Shown here: positions 8,493 through 17,161 of the stretch, piece by piece | How positions within the stretch are numbered: the first letter of the stretch is position 1 | Layout: each line of letters starts with the position of its first letter | Assembly (NCBI GenBank): GCA_963835735.1 | Contig: CAWIGP010000003.1 | Coordinates: forward strand, 62,001 to 126,000 | From: DASQMT01 sp963835735 | GTDB lineage: Bacteria; Actinomycetota; Thermoleophilia; Solirubrobacterales; Solirubrobacteraceae | Direction: 5' to 3' | DNA length: 64,000 nt | Translations under genes and position numbers: made by a program | The notes under the pieces: generated by a model | What the model was told of the DNA's origin: nothing | Databases searched by the model: none | What the model saw: the letters and a program-made list of their open reading frames with translations, nothing else

Positions 8493-9197
8493 ATGCGTGA
8501 GCCTGAAGTGCGGGTCGGCACCGGTTCGCGCCGAGCGGGCCGGGGTACGACCTCCCGAGTGCCGCGGTTTCGGCAGTCCTCCGACGCGCGGGCCCGGCTC
8601 ATCGACGAGCTGTCGGCCGGCGTGCGCGACCGGCGGGTGCTGGCGGCGATCGCCGCGGTGCCGCGCGACCTGTTCGTGCCGGAGGACCTGCGCCGCCACG
8701 CCTGGGCCAACACGTCGCTGCCGATCGGCGAGGGGCAGACGATCTCGCAGCCGTACGTGGTGGCGCGCATGTGCGAGCTGCTCGAGCTGCGCGGCGACGA
8801 GACGGTGCTCGATGTAGGCACCGGCTCGGGCTACCACGCGGCGGTGCTCGCGCGGCTCGCCGCGCGCGTGATCTCGATCGAGCGCCACGAGTCGCTGTCG
8901 CGGCAGGCGGGCGTGGTGCTCGCGGCGGCTGGCGTCGACAACGTCGAGCTCGTGACCGGTGACGGTTCGCTCGGGTACCCGCTCGAGGCGCCGTACGAGG
9001 CGATCAACGTCGCCGCTGCGGCCGGCCACGGCGTGCCGCCCGCGCTCGCCGACCAGCTCGCCGACGGCGGGCGCATGGTGATCCCGAGCAACGGGCGCGC
9101 GCAGCGGCTGCTGCTCGTGCGCCGGCACGGCCGGCTGCTCGAGCGCGTGCCGTACGACCCCGTGCGGTTCGTCCCGCTGGTGTCGGGCTTGGACTGA
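8493..9197 (+). CDS. pcm: Protein-L-isoaspartate O-methyltransferase family protein
   Basis: A 234-residue class I SAM methyltransferase of the PCMT family. The SAM motif I is LDVGTGSGYHAAVLA at about residues 107-121. Upstream are VPRDLFVPEDLRRHAW and IGEGQTISQPYVVARM, the substrate-proximal motifs of isoaspartyl methyltransferases. The family repairs isomerised Asp/Asn residues in aged proteins. The start at ATG 8493 gives a slightly long N-terminus without a clear ribosome binding site, so a later start is possible. Confidence 0.88.
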   Translation: MREPEVRVGTGSRRAGRGTTSRVPRFRQSSDARARLIDELSAGVRDRRVLAAIAAVPRDLFVPEDLRRHAWANTSLPIGEGQTISQPYVVARMCELLELRGDETVLDVGTGSGYHAAVLARLAARVISIERHESLSRQAGVVLAAAGVDNVELVTGDGSLGYPLEAPYEAINVAAAAGHGVPPALADQLADGGRMVIPSNGRAQRLLLVRRHGRLLERVPYDPVRFVPLVSGLD

Positions 9198-9263
9198 CTC
9201 TCGCGTGTTGATCCGCGCCCTGGCGGGTAGGCGCTCAGCGCAACTCAAAGGGAGGCGAGGTCG

Positions 9264-11573
9264 ATGCGAGCGCGCACGCGAAGGGCTGCGATCGCGATGA
9301 CGGTCGTGGCGTTGAGCTCCGGAGTCGCGGGCGGGGTGGTCGCGGGTACCCGGTCGAGCGACGAGGCCGCGCTGGCGCCGGCTCGGCAGGAGGCGGACCG
9401 CGGCATCGAGCGGCGGGTCGACTCGCTGCTGCGGCGCATGACGCTGGAGGAGAAGCTCGAGCAGATCCAGCTGCTGCCGGATTTCATGGTCACCGACGAC
9501 GAGGTCCGCAGGGGCCTGGGCTCCGTGCTGAGCCAGACGAACGCCGCCGAGATCAACCGGCTCCAGCACATCGCGGTCGAGGAGTCGCGGCTCGGCATCC
9601 CGCTGCTGTTCGCCTTCGACACGATCCACGGGTTCCGCACGATCTTCCCGATCCCGCTCGGGACCGGCGCGAGCTTCGACCCGGAGATGGCGTTCGCCGA
9701 CGCGAAGTTCGGCGCGCGCGAGTCGGCCGCGGTGGGGCTCAAGCAGACCTATGCTCCGATGGTCGACGTCTCGCACGAGCCGCGCTGGGGCCGCATCTCC
9801 GAGGCCGCCGGCGAGGATCCGTACCTGAACTCCGCCCTCGCGGCAGCGCGCGTCAAGGGCACGCAGGGCCGCGACTACAGCAAGCCGGACAGGCTGGTCG
9901 CCAGCCCCAAGCACTTCGCCGCTTATGGCCAGCCTGAGGCCGGGCGCGACTACAACACGACCGACCTGTCCGAGCAGCGGTTGCGCAACCTCTACATGCC
10001 GCCGTTCAAGGCCGCGATCGACGCCGGCGCGGACACGTTCATGTGCTCGTTCAACGCGATCAACGGCGTGCCGGGCTGCGGCAACGACTACCTGATGAAC
10101 GAGGTCCTGAAGGACGAGTGGGACTTCGACGGCTTCGTCGAGGGCGACTGGACCGCGGTCGCCGAGATGCGCGCCTGTCCGCCGAAGAACCCGGACAGCG
10201 GCGAATGCGGGCACGGCGTCGCGGCCGACGGCCCCGCCGCCGCGGCGCTCGCGCTCAACTCCGGCGTGGACTCCGAGATGACCAGCACGCTGATCCGCGA
10301 TCACGGCGCGCAGCTGCTGGACGACCGGCGCATCTCGATGCGGCGGATCGACGACGCCGTGCGGAGGATCCTGCGCGTCAAGTTCCGCGCGGGCCTGTTC
10401 GAGAACCCGTACGCGCCTTTCGCGCCCGACGAGACCGAAGCGCAGATGCTGAAGCCAGACGCGGTGGCGGCGGCCCGCAACGCCGCGAGCCGTTCGATGG
10501 TGCTGCTGCGCAACGAGGGCTCGGTGCTGCCGCTCGATCCCTCGAAGAAGACGGCCGTGATCGGGCCGCTCGCCAAGAACCAGCACGACATGCTCGGCCC
10601 GTGGTGGGGCCGCGGCGCCGACGCCGACGTCGTGACGGTCTTCGACGGGATCGACGAGCAGAGCCCGGGCGCGACGTATGCCGAGGGCTGCAAGCTCTCC
10701 AATCTGGAGGTGCCGGCCTGGAACGGCGACGGCTGCGGCCCGGACGCGGACTTCAGCGAAGCGGTGGAGGTCGCGGAGGCGGCCGACCAGGTCGTCCTCG
10801 CCCTGGGGGAGACGCGCGAGATGAGCGGCGAGGCGAACGCGCGCAGCACGCTCGACCTCCCCGGCAGGCAGGAGGAGCTGATCCGGGCGATCAAGGCGAC
10901 CGGCACGCCGTTCGCGGTCGTGCTGTTCAGCGGTCGCCCGCTCGCGTTGGAGGACATCGTCGGCGACGCGCCGGCGATCCTCGAGGCGTGGTTCCCCGGC
11001 GTGCAGGCCGGCCCCGCGGTCGCCGACGTGGTGTTCGGCAAGGTCAACCCCGGCGGCAAGCTGCCGGCGTCGTTCCCCTACCGCGTGGGCCAGGTGCCGA
11101 TCTACTACAACCACGATCCGACCGGGCGCCCGTGCAACAAGGGAGTGAAGTGGAACTCGCAGCACCGCGACATCCCGAGCTGCGACCCGCTGTACGTGTT
11201 CGGCCACGGCCTGAGCTACACGACGTTCGAGATCGGCAACCTGGAGCTGAGCCGCTCGAGCGTCTCGCGCAACGGCAGCCTGACCGCGTCGGTCGACGTC
11301 ACGAACACCGGCTCGAAGGCCGGTGACGAGGTCGTGCAGCTGTACATCAACGACCCGGTCGCGAGCTTCTCGCAACCGGTCCGCCGCCTGCGCGGGTTCG
11401 AGCGCGTCACGCTCGAGCCGGGGCAGAAGCGGACGGTGACGTTCAGGCTCGATCGCAGCGACTTCGGTTTCTACGACAACCGCGGCAGGTTCGTGGTGGA
11501 GCCGGGGCAGATCGACGTGTACGCGGGCGACAGCTCGAAGGCCGACCTGAAGCAGTCGTTCACCGTCGGGTGA
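9264..11573 (+). CDS. bglX: Secreted glycoside hydrolase family 3 (beta-glucosidase)
   Basis: A 769-residue GH3 enzyme. An N-terminal Arg-rich/hydrophobic segment (residues 1-30) suggests export. The TIM-barrel domain includes LLFAFDTIHGFRTIFPIPL, EPRWGRISEAAGEDPYL and SPKHFAAYG. The putative nucleophile is the Asp of GFVEGDW at about residue 295. The second alpha/beta domain (VLLRNEGSVLPLD, LALGETREMSGE) and a C-terminal fibronectin III-like domain (VDVTNTGSKAGDEVVQLYI) follow. It probably releases glucose or xylose from oligosaccharides outside the cytoplasm. GGGAGG precedes the ATG. Confidence 0.92.
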   Translation: MRARTRRAAIAMTVVALSSGVAGGVVAGTRSSDEAALAPARQEADRGIERRVDSLLRRMTLEEKLEQIQLLPDFMVTDDEVRRGLGSVLSQTNAAEINRLQHIAVEESRLGIPLLFAFDTIHGFRTIFPIPLGTGASFDPEMAFADAKFGARESAAVGLKQTYAPMVDVSHEPRWGRISEAAGEDPYLNSALAAARVKGTQGRDYSKPDRLVASPKHFAAYGQPEAGRDYNTTDLSEQRLRNLYMPPFKAAIDAGADTFMCSFNAINGVPGCGNDYLMNEVLKDEWDFDGFVEGDWTAVAEMRACPPKNPDSGECGHGVAADGPAAAALALNSGVDSEMTSTLIRDHGAQLLDDRRISMRRIDDAVRRILRVKFRAGLFENPYAPFAPDETEAQMLKPDAVAAARNAASRSMVLLRNEGSVLPLDPSKKTAVIGPLAKNQHDMLGPWWGRGADADVVTVFDGIDEQSPGATYAEGCKLSNLEVPAWNGDGCGPDADFSEAVEVAEAADQVVLALGETREMSGEANARSTLDLPGRQEELIRAIKATGTPFAVVLFSGRPLALEDIVGDAPAILEAWFPGVQAGPAVADVVFGKVNPGGKLPASFPYRVGQVPIYYNHDPTGRPCNKGVKWNSQHRDIPSCDPLYVFGHGLSYTTFEIGNLELSRSSVSRNGSLTASVDVTNTGSKAGDEVVQLYINDPVASFSQPVRRLRGFERVTLEPGQKRTVTFRLDRSDFGFYDNRGRFVVEPGQIDVYAGDSSKADLKQSFTVG

Positions 11574-11581
11574 CAGATCCC

Positions 11582-11613
11582 GCGGCGGCCGCTGCCGTTG
11601 CAGCGGCCGCCGC
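11582..11613 (+). terminator. Strong hairpin after the GH3 gene
   Basis: A perfect 14-bp stem (GCGGCGGCCGCTGC at 11582-11595 with its complement at 11600-11613) closes a CGTT loop 9 bp after the GH3 stop. There is no U-run, so it is terminator-like rather than a classical intrinsic terminator. Confidence 0.5.
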
Positions 11614-11638
11614 AGCCGCGCGGCCATAATGGGCGGCC

Positions 11639-12634
11639 ATGCGCTACGGCTACAAGGCGTCCGCCGAGCAGTTCGCCCCGCGCGAGCTGCTCGAGTACTC
11701 GCAGCACGCCGAGCGGCTCGGGCTCGACTCGATCGCGCTCTCCGACCACTTCCAGCCGTGGCGGCACAACGGCGGCCACGCGCCCGCGGCGCTGCCTTGG
11801 CTGGGCGCCGCCGGGGCCGTGACCCAGTCGGCCAGGATCGGGACGAGCGTGCTGACGCCGACGCTGCGCTACCAGCCGGCCGTGATCGCGCAGGCGTTCG
11901 CGACCCTCGACTGCCTGTTCCCCGGTCGCGTGTGGCTGGGCGTCGGCAGCGGCGAGGCGATGAACGAGATCCCCGTAACCGCCGCGGAGTGGCCCGGCGG
12001 GCGGGAGCGCCGGCGGCGGCTCGGCGAGGCCGTGGAGCTGATCCGGCGCCTGTGGACCGAGGAACGCGTGACGTTCGAGGGCGAGTACTACCGCACCGAC
12101 CGCGCGACGATCTACGACCGGCCCGAGCAGCCGGTGCCGATCTACATCGCCGCGTCCGGCCCGCTCGCCGCCAAGCTCGCCGGCCGCCTCGGCGACGGCT
12201 TCATCTGCACCAGCGGCAAGCCACACGAGCTGTACGTGGAGCTCGTCGCCAAGCTGGAAGAGGGCGCGCGCGCCGCCGGGCGAGACCCGGCCGCGATGCC
12301 GCGCATGATCGAGATCAAGGTGTCCTACGACCACGACCGCGCCTACGCCGAGGAGGCGTGCGGCTGGTGGGCGGCGCTCGGGCTCTCGCCCGAGCAGAAG
12401 GCCGGCGTCGAGGACCCGATCGAGATGGAGCGGCTCGCCGACGCCAACCGCGAGGGGGCGAGCGCGCGCTTCATCGTCTCCGACGACCCCGACGAGGTCG
12501 TCGAGCGGATCGCGCCGTACGTCGAGCTCGGCTTCGACGAGCTTGTCTTCCACGCGCCCGGCGACGACCAGACCCGCTTCCTCGAGCAGTTCGCGCGCGA
12601 CGTCCTGCCCCGGCTCCGCGAAAGGAACCCTTGA
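11639..12634 (+). CDS. fgd: F420-dependent glucose-6-phosphate dehydrogenase
   Basis: A 331-residue luciferase-like monooxygenase-fold protein closely matching actinobacterial FGD: YGYKASAEQFAPRELLEY, SDHFQPWRHNGGHAP (with the active-site His), LGTSVLTPT-like GTSVLTPTLRYQPAVIAQAF, GDGFICTSGK and FHAPGDDQTRFLE. FGD oxidises glucose-6-phosphate to 6-phosphogluconolactone while reducing coenzyme F420, supplying F420H2 to other reductases. The length matches the family. It is followed after 1 nt by an acyl-CoA dehydrogenase gene. Confidence 0.88.
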   Translation: MRYGYKASAEQFAPRELLEYSQHAERLGLDSIALSDHFQPWRHNGGHAPAALPWLGAAGAVTQSARIGTSVLTPTLRYQPAVIAQAFATLDCLFPGRVWLGVGSGEAMNEIPVTAAEWPGGRERRRRLGEAVELIRRLWTEERVTFEGEYYRTDRATIYDRPEQPVPIYIAASGPLAAKLAGRLGDGFICTSGKPHELYVELVAKLEEGARAAGRDPAAMPRMIEIKVSYDHDRAYAEEACGWWAALGLSPEQKAGVEDPIEMERLADANREGASARFIVSDDPDEVVERIAPYVELGFDELVFHAPGDDQTRFLEQFARDVLPRLRERNP

Positions 12635-12635
12635 C

Positions 12636-13823
12636 ATGGCCGCCACGACCGAGACACCCGCCGCGATCAACGCGCACGACTTCCTGCGCATCGACGCGCT
12701 GCTCGGCGACGAGGAGCGGATGATCCGCGACACGGTCCGCTCCTACGTGCGCGAGCAGCTGCTGCCGCAGGTCCCGGAGTGGTTCGAGCGCGGGATCCTG
12801 CCGCGCGAGACCGCGCGCGGGCTCGGCTCGCTGGGGCTGCTGGGCATGCACCTGGAGGGCTACGGCTGCGCCGGCACCAGCGCGGTCGCGTATGGGCTCG
12901 CGTGCCTGGAGCTGGAGGCGGGCGACAGCGGGCTGCGCTCGCTGGTGTCGGTCCAGGGATCGCTGTCGATGTTCGCGATCTGGCGCTACGGCTCGGAGGA
13001 GCAGAAGCAGGAGTGGCTGCCGCGGATGGCTGCGGGCGACGCGATCGGCTGCTTCGGGCTGACCGAGCCCGATGCCGGCTCCGATCCCGGCTCGATGCGC
13101 ACGCGCGCGCGCCGCGACGGGGACGACTGGGTGCTGAGCGGGACGAAGATGTGGATCACGAACGGCTCGGTCGCCGACGTCGCGGTCGTGTGGGCGCAGA
13201 CCGACGAGGGCGTCCGCGGGTTCCTCGTCCCCGCCGGCACGCCGGGCTTCACGACGCAGGACATCCATCAGAAGCTGTCGCTGCGGGCGTCGGTCACCTC
13301 GGAGCTGATCCTCGACGACGTGCGGCTGCCCGCCGACGCGCGGCTGCCGGAGGCGGCGGGCCTGCGCGCGCCGCTCTCGTGCCTGTCGGAGGCGCGCTTC
13401 GGGATCGTCTTCGGCGCCGTCGGCGCGGCGCGCGCCTGCTACGAGTCCGCGCTCGACTATGCCGTCACGCGCGAGCAGTTCGGCAAGCCGATCGGCGCGT
13501 TCCAGCTCACGCAGGCCAAGCTCGCCCAGATGCTCCTCAAGGTGAACCAGGGCACGCTGCTGGCGCTGCACCTGGGGCGGATGAAGGACGGCGGGACGCT
13601 CCGGCCCGAGCACGTCAGCTTCGGCAAGCTGGCAAACGTGAACGCGGCGCTCGAGGTCGCGCGCGAGGCGCGCCAGGTCCTCGGCGCCAACGGGATCACG
13701 CTCGAGTATCCGGTGATCCGGCACATGAACAACCTCGAGTCGGTGGTCACCTACGAGGGCACGGCCGACGTGCACACGCTCGTGCTCGGCCAGGCGATCA
13801 CCGGGCTCGCCGCCTACCGCTGA
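12636..13823 (+). CDS. gcdH: Acyl-CoA dehydrogenase (glutaryl-CoA dehydrogenase-like)
   Basis: A 395-residue flavoprotein with the FAD/acyl-CoA signature CFGLTEPDAGSDPGSMRTRA, the core YAVTREQFGKPIGAFQLTQ and the catalytic Glu in VTYEGTADVHTLVLG. GCAGTSAVAYGLACLE and GLRSLVSVQGSLSMF are typical of glutaryl-CoA dehydrogenases, which convert glutaryl-CoA to crotonyl-CoA in lysine/tryptophan breakdown. AAAGGA precedes the ATG at 12636. Another short-chain acyl-CoA dehydrogenase specificity remains possible. Confidence 0.87.
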   Translation: MAATTETPAAINAHDFLRIDALLGDEERMIRDTVRSYVREQLLPQVPEWFERGILPRETARGLGSLGLLGMHLEGYGCAGTSAVAYGLACLELEAGDSGLRSLVSVQGSLSMFAIWRYGSEEQKQEWLPRMAAGDAIGCFGLTEPDAGSDPGSMRTRARRDGDDWVLSGTKMWITNGSVADVAVVWAQTDEGVRGFLVPAGTPGFTTQDIHQKLSLRASVTSELILDDVRLPADARLPEAAGLRAPLSCLSEARFGIVFGAVGAARACYESALDYAVTREQFGKPIGAFQLTQAKLAQMLLKVNQGTLLALHLGRMKDGGTLRPEHVSFGKLANVNAALEVAREARQVLGANGITLEYPVIRHMNNLESVVTYEGTADVHTLVLGQAITGLAAYR

Positions 13824-13832
13824 ACCACCTGC

Positions 13833-14183
13833 TCACGCGGTGAGCGCCGCGATGCGGCCGAGCAGGTACTTGAGCGAGAGCGGCTTCGTCACGAAGTCGT
13901 CCGCGCCGTGGCTCAGAACGTCGTCGCGTTCGGCCGCGCGGGCCGTGATGACGATCAGCGGAAGCGTGCTGCCGCGGTCGCGCAACGCCCGCAGGACGTC
14001 GAGTCCGTCCATGTCGGGAAGGCCGAGATCGAGAAGCACGAGGCTCCAGCGGTCGAGGCCGGTGAGTCGATCCAGCGCCTCGCCGCCGGTCAGGACGTGC
14101 TCGACCGCGTAGCCCTGCGCGCGCAGCGCCTTCACGAGGAAGGCCGCAATGCGCGCCTCGTCCTCGACCACGAGGATCGTCAC
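13833..14183 (-). CDS. Receiver-only response regulator
   Basis: A 116-residue CheY-like receiver: acidic pocket VEDEAR, phospho-acceptor Asp around residue 52 in LVLLDLGLPDMDG, Thr in VITARAAERDDV and Lys in DDFVTKPLS. It stops right after helix 5 (LLGRIAAL) and has no winged-helix output domain. The sequence beyond is antisense to the acyl-CoA dehydrogenase, so no frameshifted output domain is hidden there. GTG 14183 overlaps the kinase stop by 4 nt. It ends in a short CTCAC-GCG-GTGAG hairpin (13832-13844). Confidence 0.85.
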   Translation of the reverse strand: MTILVVEDEARIAAFLVKALRAQGYAVEHVLTGGEALDRLTGLDRWSLVLLDLGLPDMDGLDVLRALRDRGSTLPLIVITARAAERDDVLSHGADDFVTKPLSLKYLLGRIAALTA

Positions 14184-15667
14184 CGCGGCACCTCGAGCCA
14201 GAACGTGGCGCCCTCGCCGGGCCGGTTGTCGACGCCGGCGCGGCCGCCATGCGCGCGGGCGACGCTGCTGACGACCGCCAGGCCGAGCCCGCTCCCGTCC
14301 GAGTTCAGCCGCTTTACGAACGGCTGGAAGACCTCCCGCTCGGCGCCCGGCCGGAGCCCGCCGCCCGTGTCCGCGACCTCGAAGCGCCAGCTCGGGCCGC
14401 CGTTCCGTGCGCGCAGGACGACGGCCGAGCCGGGCGGCGTGTGGTCGCGCGCGTTGGCGAGCAGGTTGATCAGCGCCTGCGTGAGACGCTGGGGATCGGC
14501 GGAGAGGGTCCCGTCCCTTGCGATCGCCTCGACCTCCAGCCGCTCGCCGAGCAGCGGGACCGCCTTGGCGCCCACGTCGGCCAGCAGGCGGTCGGGAGCG
14601 ACATCTCGGCGGCGCAGGGTCGCGGGATCCTCGAGGTGGGCGACATCGCTCATGTCGTCGAGGATCCGAGTCATCCGGATCAGCTCGTCGTGGACGATCG
14701 CGACCGTCTCGGCCACCTCGGCCTGCGGCGCGTCGGGTGACAACAGCTCGAGATGCCCGCGGCAGATCGTGATCGGGTTGCGCAGCTCGTGCGAGCTCTC
14801 GCGCAGGAACGTGCGCTCGCGCACGAAGGCGGCCTCGACCCGGTCGAGCATCGAGTTCAGCCCCTCGGCCAGCCTGCCGACGGCGCCCGGCTCGGCGGTC
14901 TCGGTGATCCGCTGCGCGAGGTCGCCGCTGCGGGCGATCGCATCGGCGGACTGCCCCATGCGATCCATCCAGTCGCGCTCCTGCAGCGTGCGCAGCCAGC
15001 CGCGGTACGCGTGCGCCGTCAGCCCGAGCGGCACCAGCATGAGCGGGAGCGCGAGCGGCTCGACGCTCCAGACCAACGCGCCGAGAATCCCGACCGACAC
15101 GTTGCCGGCCCAGTGCGTCGCGCTGGTCGACGCCAGCAGCACGCTGCCGAACGACCGCCGCTCGACGGCGGCGATGACGGCGCTGACGAGCACGGAGTTG
15201 ACCGCTTGGAACGCCGCCATCGCGAGCGCCGCCGCGAGCCATGCGGCCGGCGCGTCGGGGGCGGGGGAGCCGAGTGCGACGAAGACCGCGATCGCGACGC
15301 CGATCGACAGCAGGAACTGGCCGACGTTGAACGCGATCTTCATCGGCGCACGGCGCTGCATCGCCTGCCCGAGCAGCACCCCGCCGCCGACTGCGAGCGC
15401 GAGCGCGCTGGGCGACACGAGCAGCAGCGACCCCGTCCAGATCGCGTCCGAGAGCGAGAACATCGCGCGCTCGTCGCGGTACTGGAGCACGATCGGCAGC
15501 CGCTCCGAGACGGCGGTGGCGCACAGGACGCCCAGGCACGCGAGCGCGTCCTCGGTGTCCCAGCCGCCGACCGCGGTCGCCCACGCGAGCGCGGACGCGG
15601 CCCCCGCCGCCACGGTGACCAGTACGAGCACCCGCGCCGAGCGGGGCAGCGGGGCCGCCGTGCTCAC
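14180..15667 (-). CDS. Membrane sensor histidine kinase
   Basis: A 495-residue kinase. Roughly six transmembrane helices fill residues 10-225, with little extracytoplasmic sequence. Then follow a HAMP-like linker (DLAQRITETAEPGAVG, about 248-275), the HisKA H-box (RESSHELRNPITICRGH, His about 294) and the HATPase domain (N box LINLLANARDHTPPGS, G1 ADTGGGLR, G2 GSGLGLAVV). The sensory region resembles membrane-integral sensor domains rather than a periplasmic sensor. It starts at GTG 15667, 1 nt after the subtilase stop, and is coupled to the receiver gene. Confidence 0.88.
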   Translation of the reverse strand: MSTAAPLPRSARVLVLVTVAAGAASALAWATAVGGWDTEDALACLGVLCATAVSERLPIVLQYRDERAMFSLSDAIWTGSLLLVSPSALALAVGGGVLLGQAMQRRAPMKIAFNVGQFLLSIGVAIAVFVALGSPAPDAPAAWLAAALAMAAFQAVNSVLVSAVIAAVERRSFGSVLLASTSATHWAGNVSVGILGALVWSVEPLALPLMLVPLGLTAHAYRGWLRTLQERDWMDRMGQSADAIARSGDLAQRITETAEPGAVGRLAEGLNSMLDRVEAAFVRERTFLRESSHELRNPITICRGHLELLSPDAPQAEVAETVAIVHDELIRMTRILDDMSDVAHLEDPATLRRRDVAPDRLLADVGAKAVPLLGERLEVEAIARDGTLSADPQRLTQALINLLANARDHTPPGSAVVLRARNGGPSWRFEVADTGGGLRPGAEREVFQPFVKRLNSDGSGLGLAVVSSVARAHGGRAGVDNRPGEGATFWLEVPR

Positions 15668-15668
15668 G

Positions 15669-17105
15669 TCAGTTCCAGAGCGACGCGCCCCACGATCGCG
15701 CGACCCATTCGGAGTCCGGCAGACCAGCGTCGCCCCACGAGCGCGCCGTCCACGAGTCCTCGTCCCATCCGAGGCCGCTCCAGGGGTCGGCGCGCGGCGC
15801 CGGCTGCCAGCCGAGGCCGACAGCAGTGTGCGCTGCCCAGGCGTTGCGCTGCCACGTGCTCGTGGTCCACGCACGCTCCGCCCATGCTCCCGCGTCCCAC
15901 TCCTGCCCGAGGGCGTCGACCTCGCCGGAGAGCTGCTCCGGCTTTCCGCGCTCCTTGTAGTCCGTGTACGGCTTGAACGAGCCTCGGCTGCTGTCGATCG
16001 ATCCGCGTCCGCTCGAGAGCCCGAGGCCCTGGTTGGCCGGGCGCGTGCGGTACGTCCGCTTGCCCGCCGCGTTGACGGCGGCGGCGGCGTCGACCAGTCC
16101 GGCGCCGGCGCCGGGAACGCCGGCAAGCGCGCGGCCCGCGGTCCCGACGAGCGCCGCCTTCGCCTCGTTCGGCGTCAGCCCTGGCGCTGCCTCGAACATG
16201 CGCGCCGCGATCCCCGACACGACGGCGGCCGCCTGCGAGGTCCCGGTTCCCTTGAAGTAGTCGGCGTCGATCCGCGCCGCGGGGCGCAGAACGTCGACGG
16301 TGCTGTTCCGCGCGCGCTGCGATGGGATGCTGACGCCCGGTGCGACCAGGTCGGGCTTGGCGACGCCGTCTCCGGTCGGTCCACGGCTGGAGAACGGCGC
16401 GAGCTCGTCGTCGGCGACCGTGACCGTGTTGCGGGTATCGGCCGCCCCGACCGTCAGCACATGCGGGTCGTCTCCGGGCTTGTCGATCTTGCTGCCGCCG
16501 TCGCCGCGGTTGCCCGCGCTGACGACGACGAGCACGCCGCTGCGCCAGAGCCGCTCGACCGCGCGGTTGAGTGGGTCCTCGAGGTGCTTCTGCGACGAGT
16601 CGGTGCCGTAGGAGAGGTTGACGACGCGGATGTCGTAGCGCGAGCGGTTGACGGCGATCCATTCGAGCGCGGCGAGCACCTCCGACACGTCGGTGGCACC
16701 GTTCCACCCGGCGACCTTGACCGGCAGCACGGAGGCGCCCGGCGCCGCGCCCGCATAGCGCCCGGCGGAGGCCGCGCCGTTGCCGGCGATGATCCCGGTC
16801 ATGTGCGTTCCATGGCCGTAGCGGTCGTAGCCGTCACCGTCCGGAGTCAGGTCTGCGCGCGCACGCACGCGGTTCCCGAGGTCGCCGTGGCGCGTGACGC
16901 CGGTGTCCAGCACCGCCACCGTGGCGCCGGAGCCGTCGAGCGCGGCGGGCACCTGGTCAAGCCGCACCGACTGCCGCCACGCGCGGTCCGGTGGCAGCGG
17001 GTCGTAGACCTCGAGGCTCTCGTCGTCGTCGTCAGCGGTGGCCGCGGCCGGGAGCGCGCAGGCAAACGCGGCCAGCGCGGCGAGAAGGAGCAGGAGTCTG
17101 TGCAC
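15669..17105 (-). CDS. Secreted subtilisin-like serine protease (S8)
   Basis: With GTG 17105 as start the product (478 aa) begins with a classic signal peptide (HRLLLLLAALAAFACALPAA), and GGGAG lies 9 nt upstream. ATG 17165 is in frame but would translate the CTCA regulatory boxes. The catalytic triad is visible: Asp in VAVLDTGV, His in GHGTHMTGI and Ser in GTGTSQAAAVVSG, plus the oxyanion Asn region VVSAGNRGDG. A Trp-rich C-terminus (SWGDAGLPDSEWVARSWG) replaces the usual propeptide-linked domains. It lies in an operon between VTC-CotH and the histidine kinase, suggesting surface protein processing. Confidence 0.88.
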   Translation of the reverse strand: MHRLLLLLAALAAFACALPAAATADDDDESLEVYDPLPPDRAWRQSVRLDQVPAALDGSGATVAVLDTGVTRHGDLGNRVRARADLTPDGDGYDRYGHGTHMTGIIAGNGAASAGRYAGAAPGASVLPVKVAGWNGATDVSEVLAALEWIAVNRSRYDIRVVNLSYGTDSSQKHLEDPLNRAVERLWRSGVLVVVSAGNRGDGGSKIDKPGDDPHVLTVGAADTRNTVTVADDELAPFSSRGPTGDGVAKPDLVAPGVSIPSQRARNSTVDVLRPAARIDADYFKGTGTSQAAAVVSGIAARMFEAAPGLTPNEAKAALVGTAGRALAGVPGAGAGLVDAAAAVNAAGKRTYRTRPANQGLGLSSGRGSIDSSRGSFKPYTDYKERGKPEQLSGEVDALGQEWDAGAWAERAWTTSTWQRNAWAAHTAVGLGWQPAPRADPWSGLGWDEDSWTARSWGDAGLPDSEWVARSWGASLWN

Positions 17106-17128
17106 GACGCCGTTCTCCCAACGCAGCG

Positions 17129-17154
17129 TGAGGTGGCGATGAGAGGCTGATGAG
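17129..17154 (-). promoter_or_regulatory. Triple CTCA direct repeat before the subtilase gene
   Basis: On the minus strand, CTCAT-CTCAT-CTCAC start exactly 11 bp apart (TGAG at 17129, 17140 and 17151 on the plus strand). The box nearest the gene lies 24 bp from the GTG start at 17105. The site overlaps the end of the VTC-CotH gene, implying an internal promoter in the operon. Confidence 0.7.
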
Positions 17155-17161
17155 AGCGTTT

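Noticed and set aside
8427..11627. Minus-strand open frame of over 1000 codons opposite the GH3 gene
   Set aside because: No domain similarity and strong composition bias; mirror of the real GH3 coding frame.
13908..17150. Plus-strand open frame of 1080 codons
   Set aside because: Antisense to the receiver, kinase and subtilase genes, which have clear motifs.
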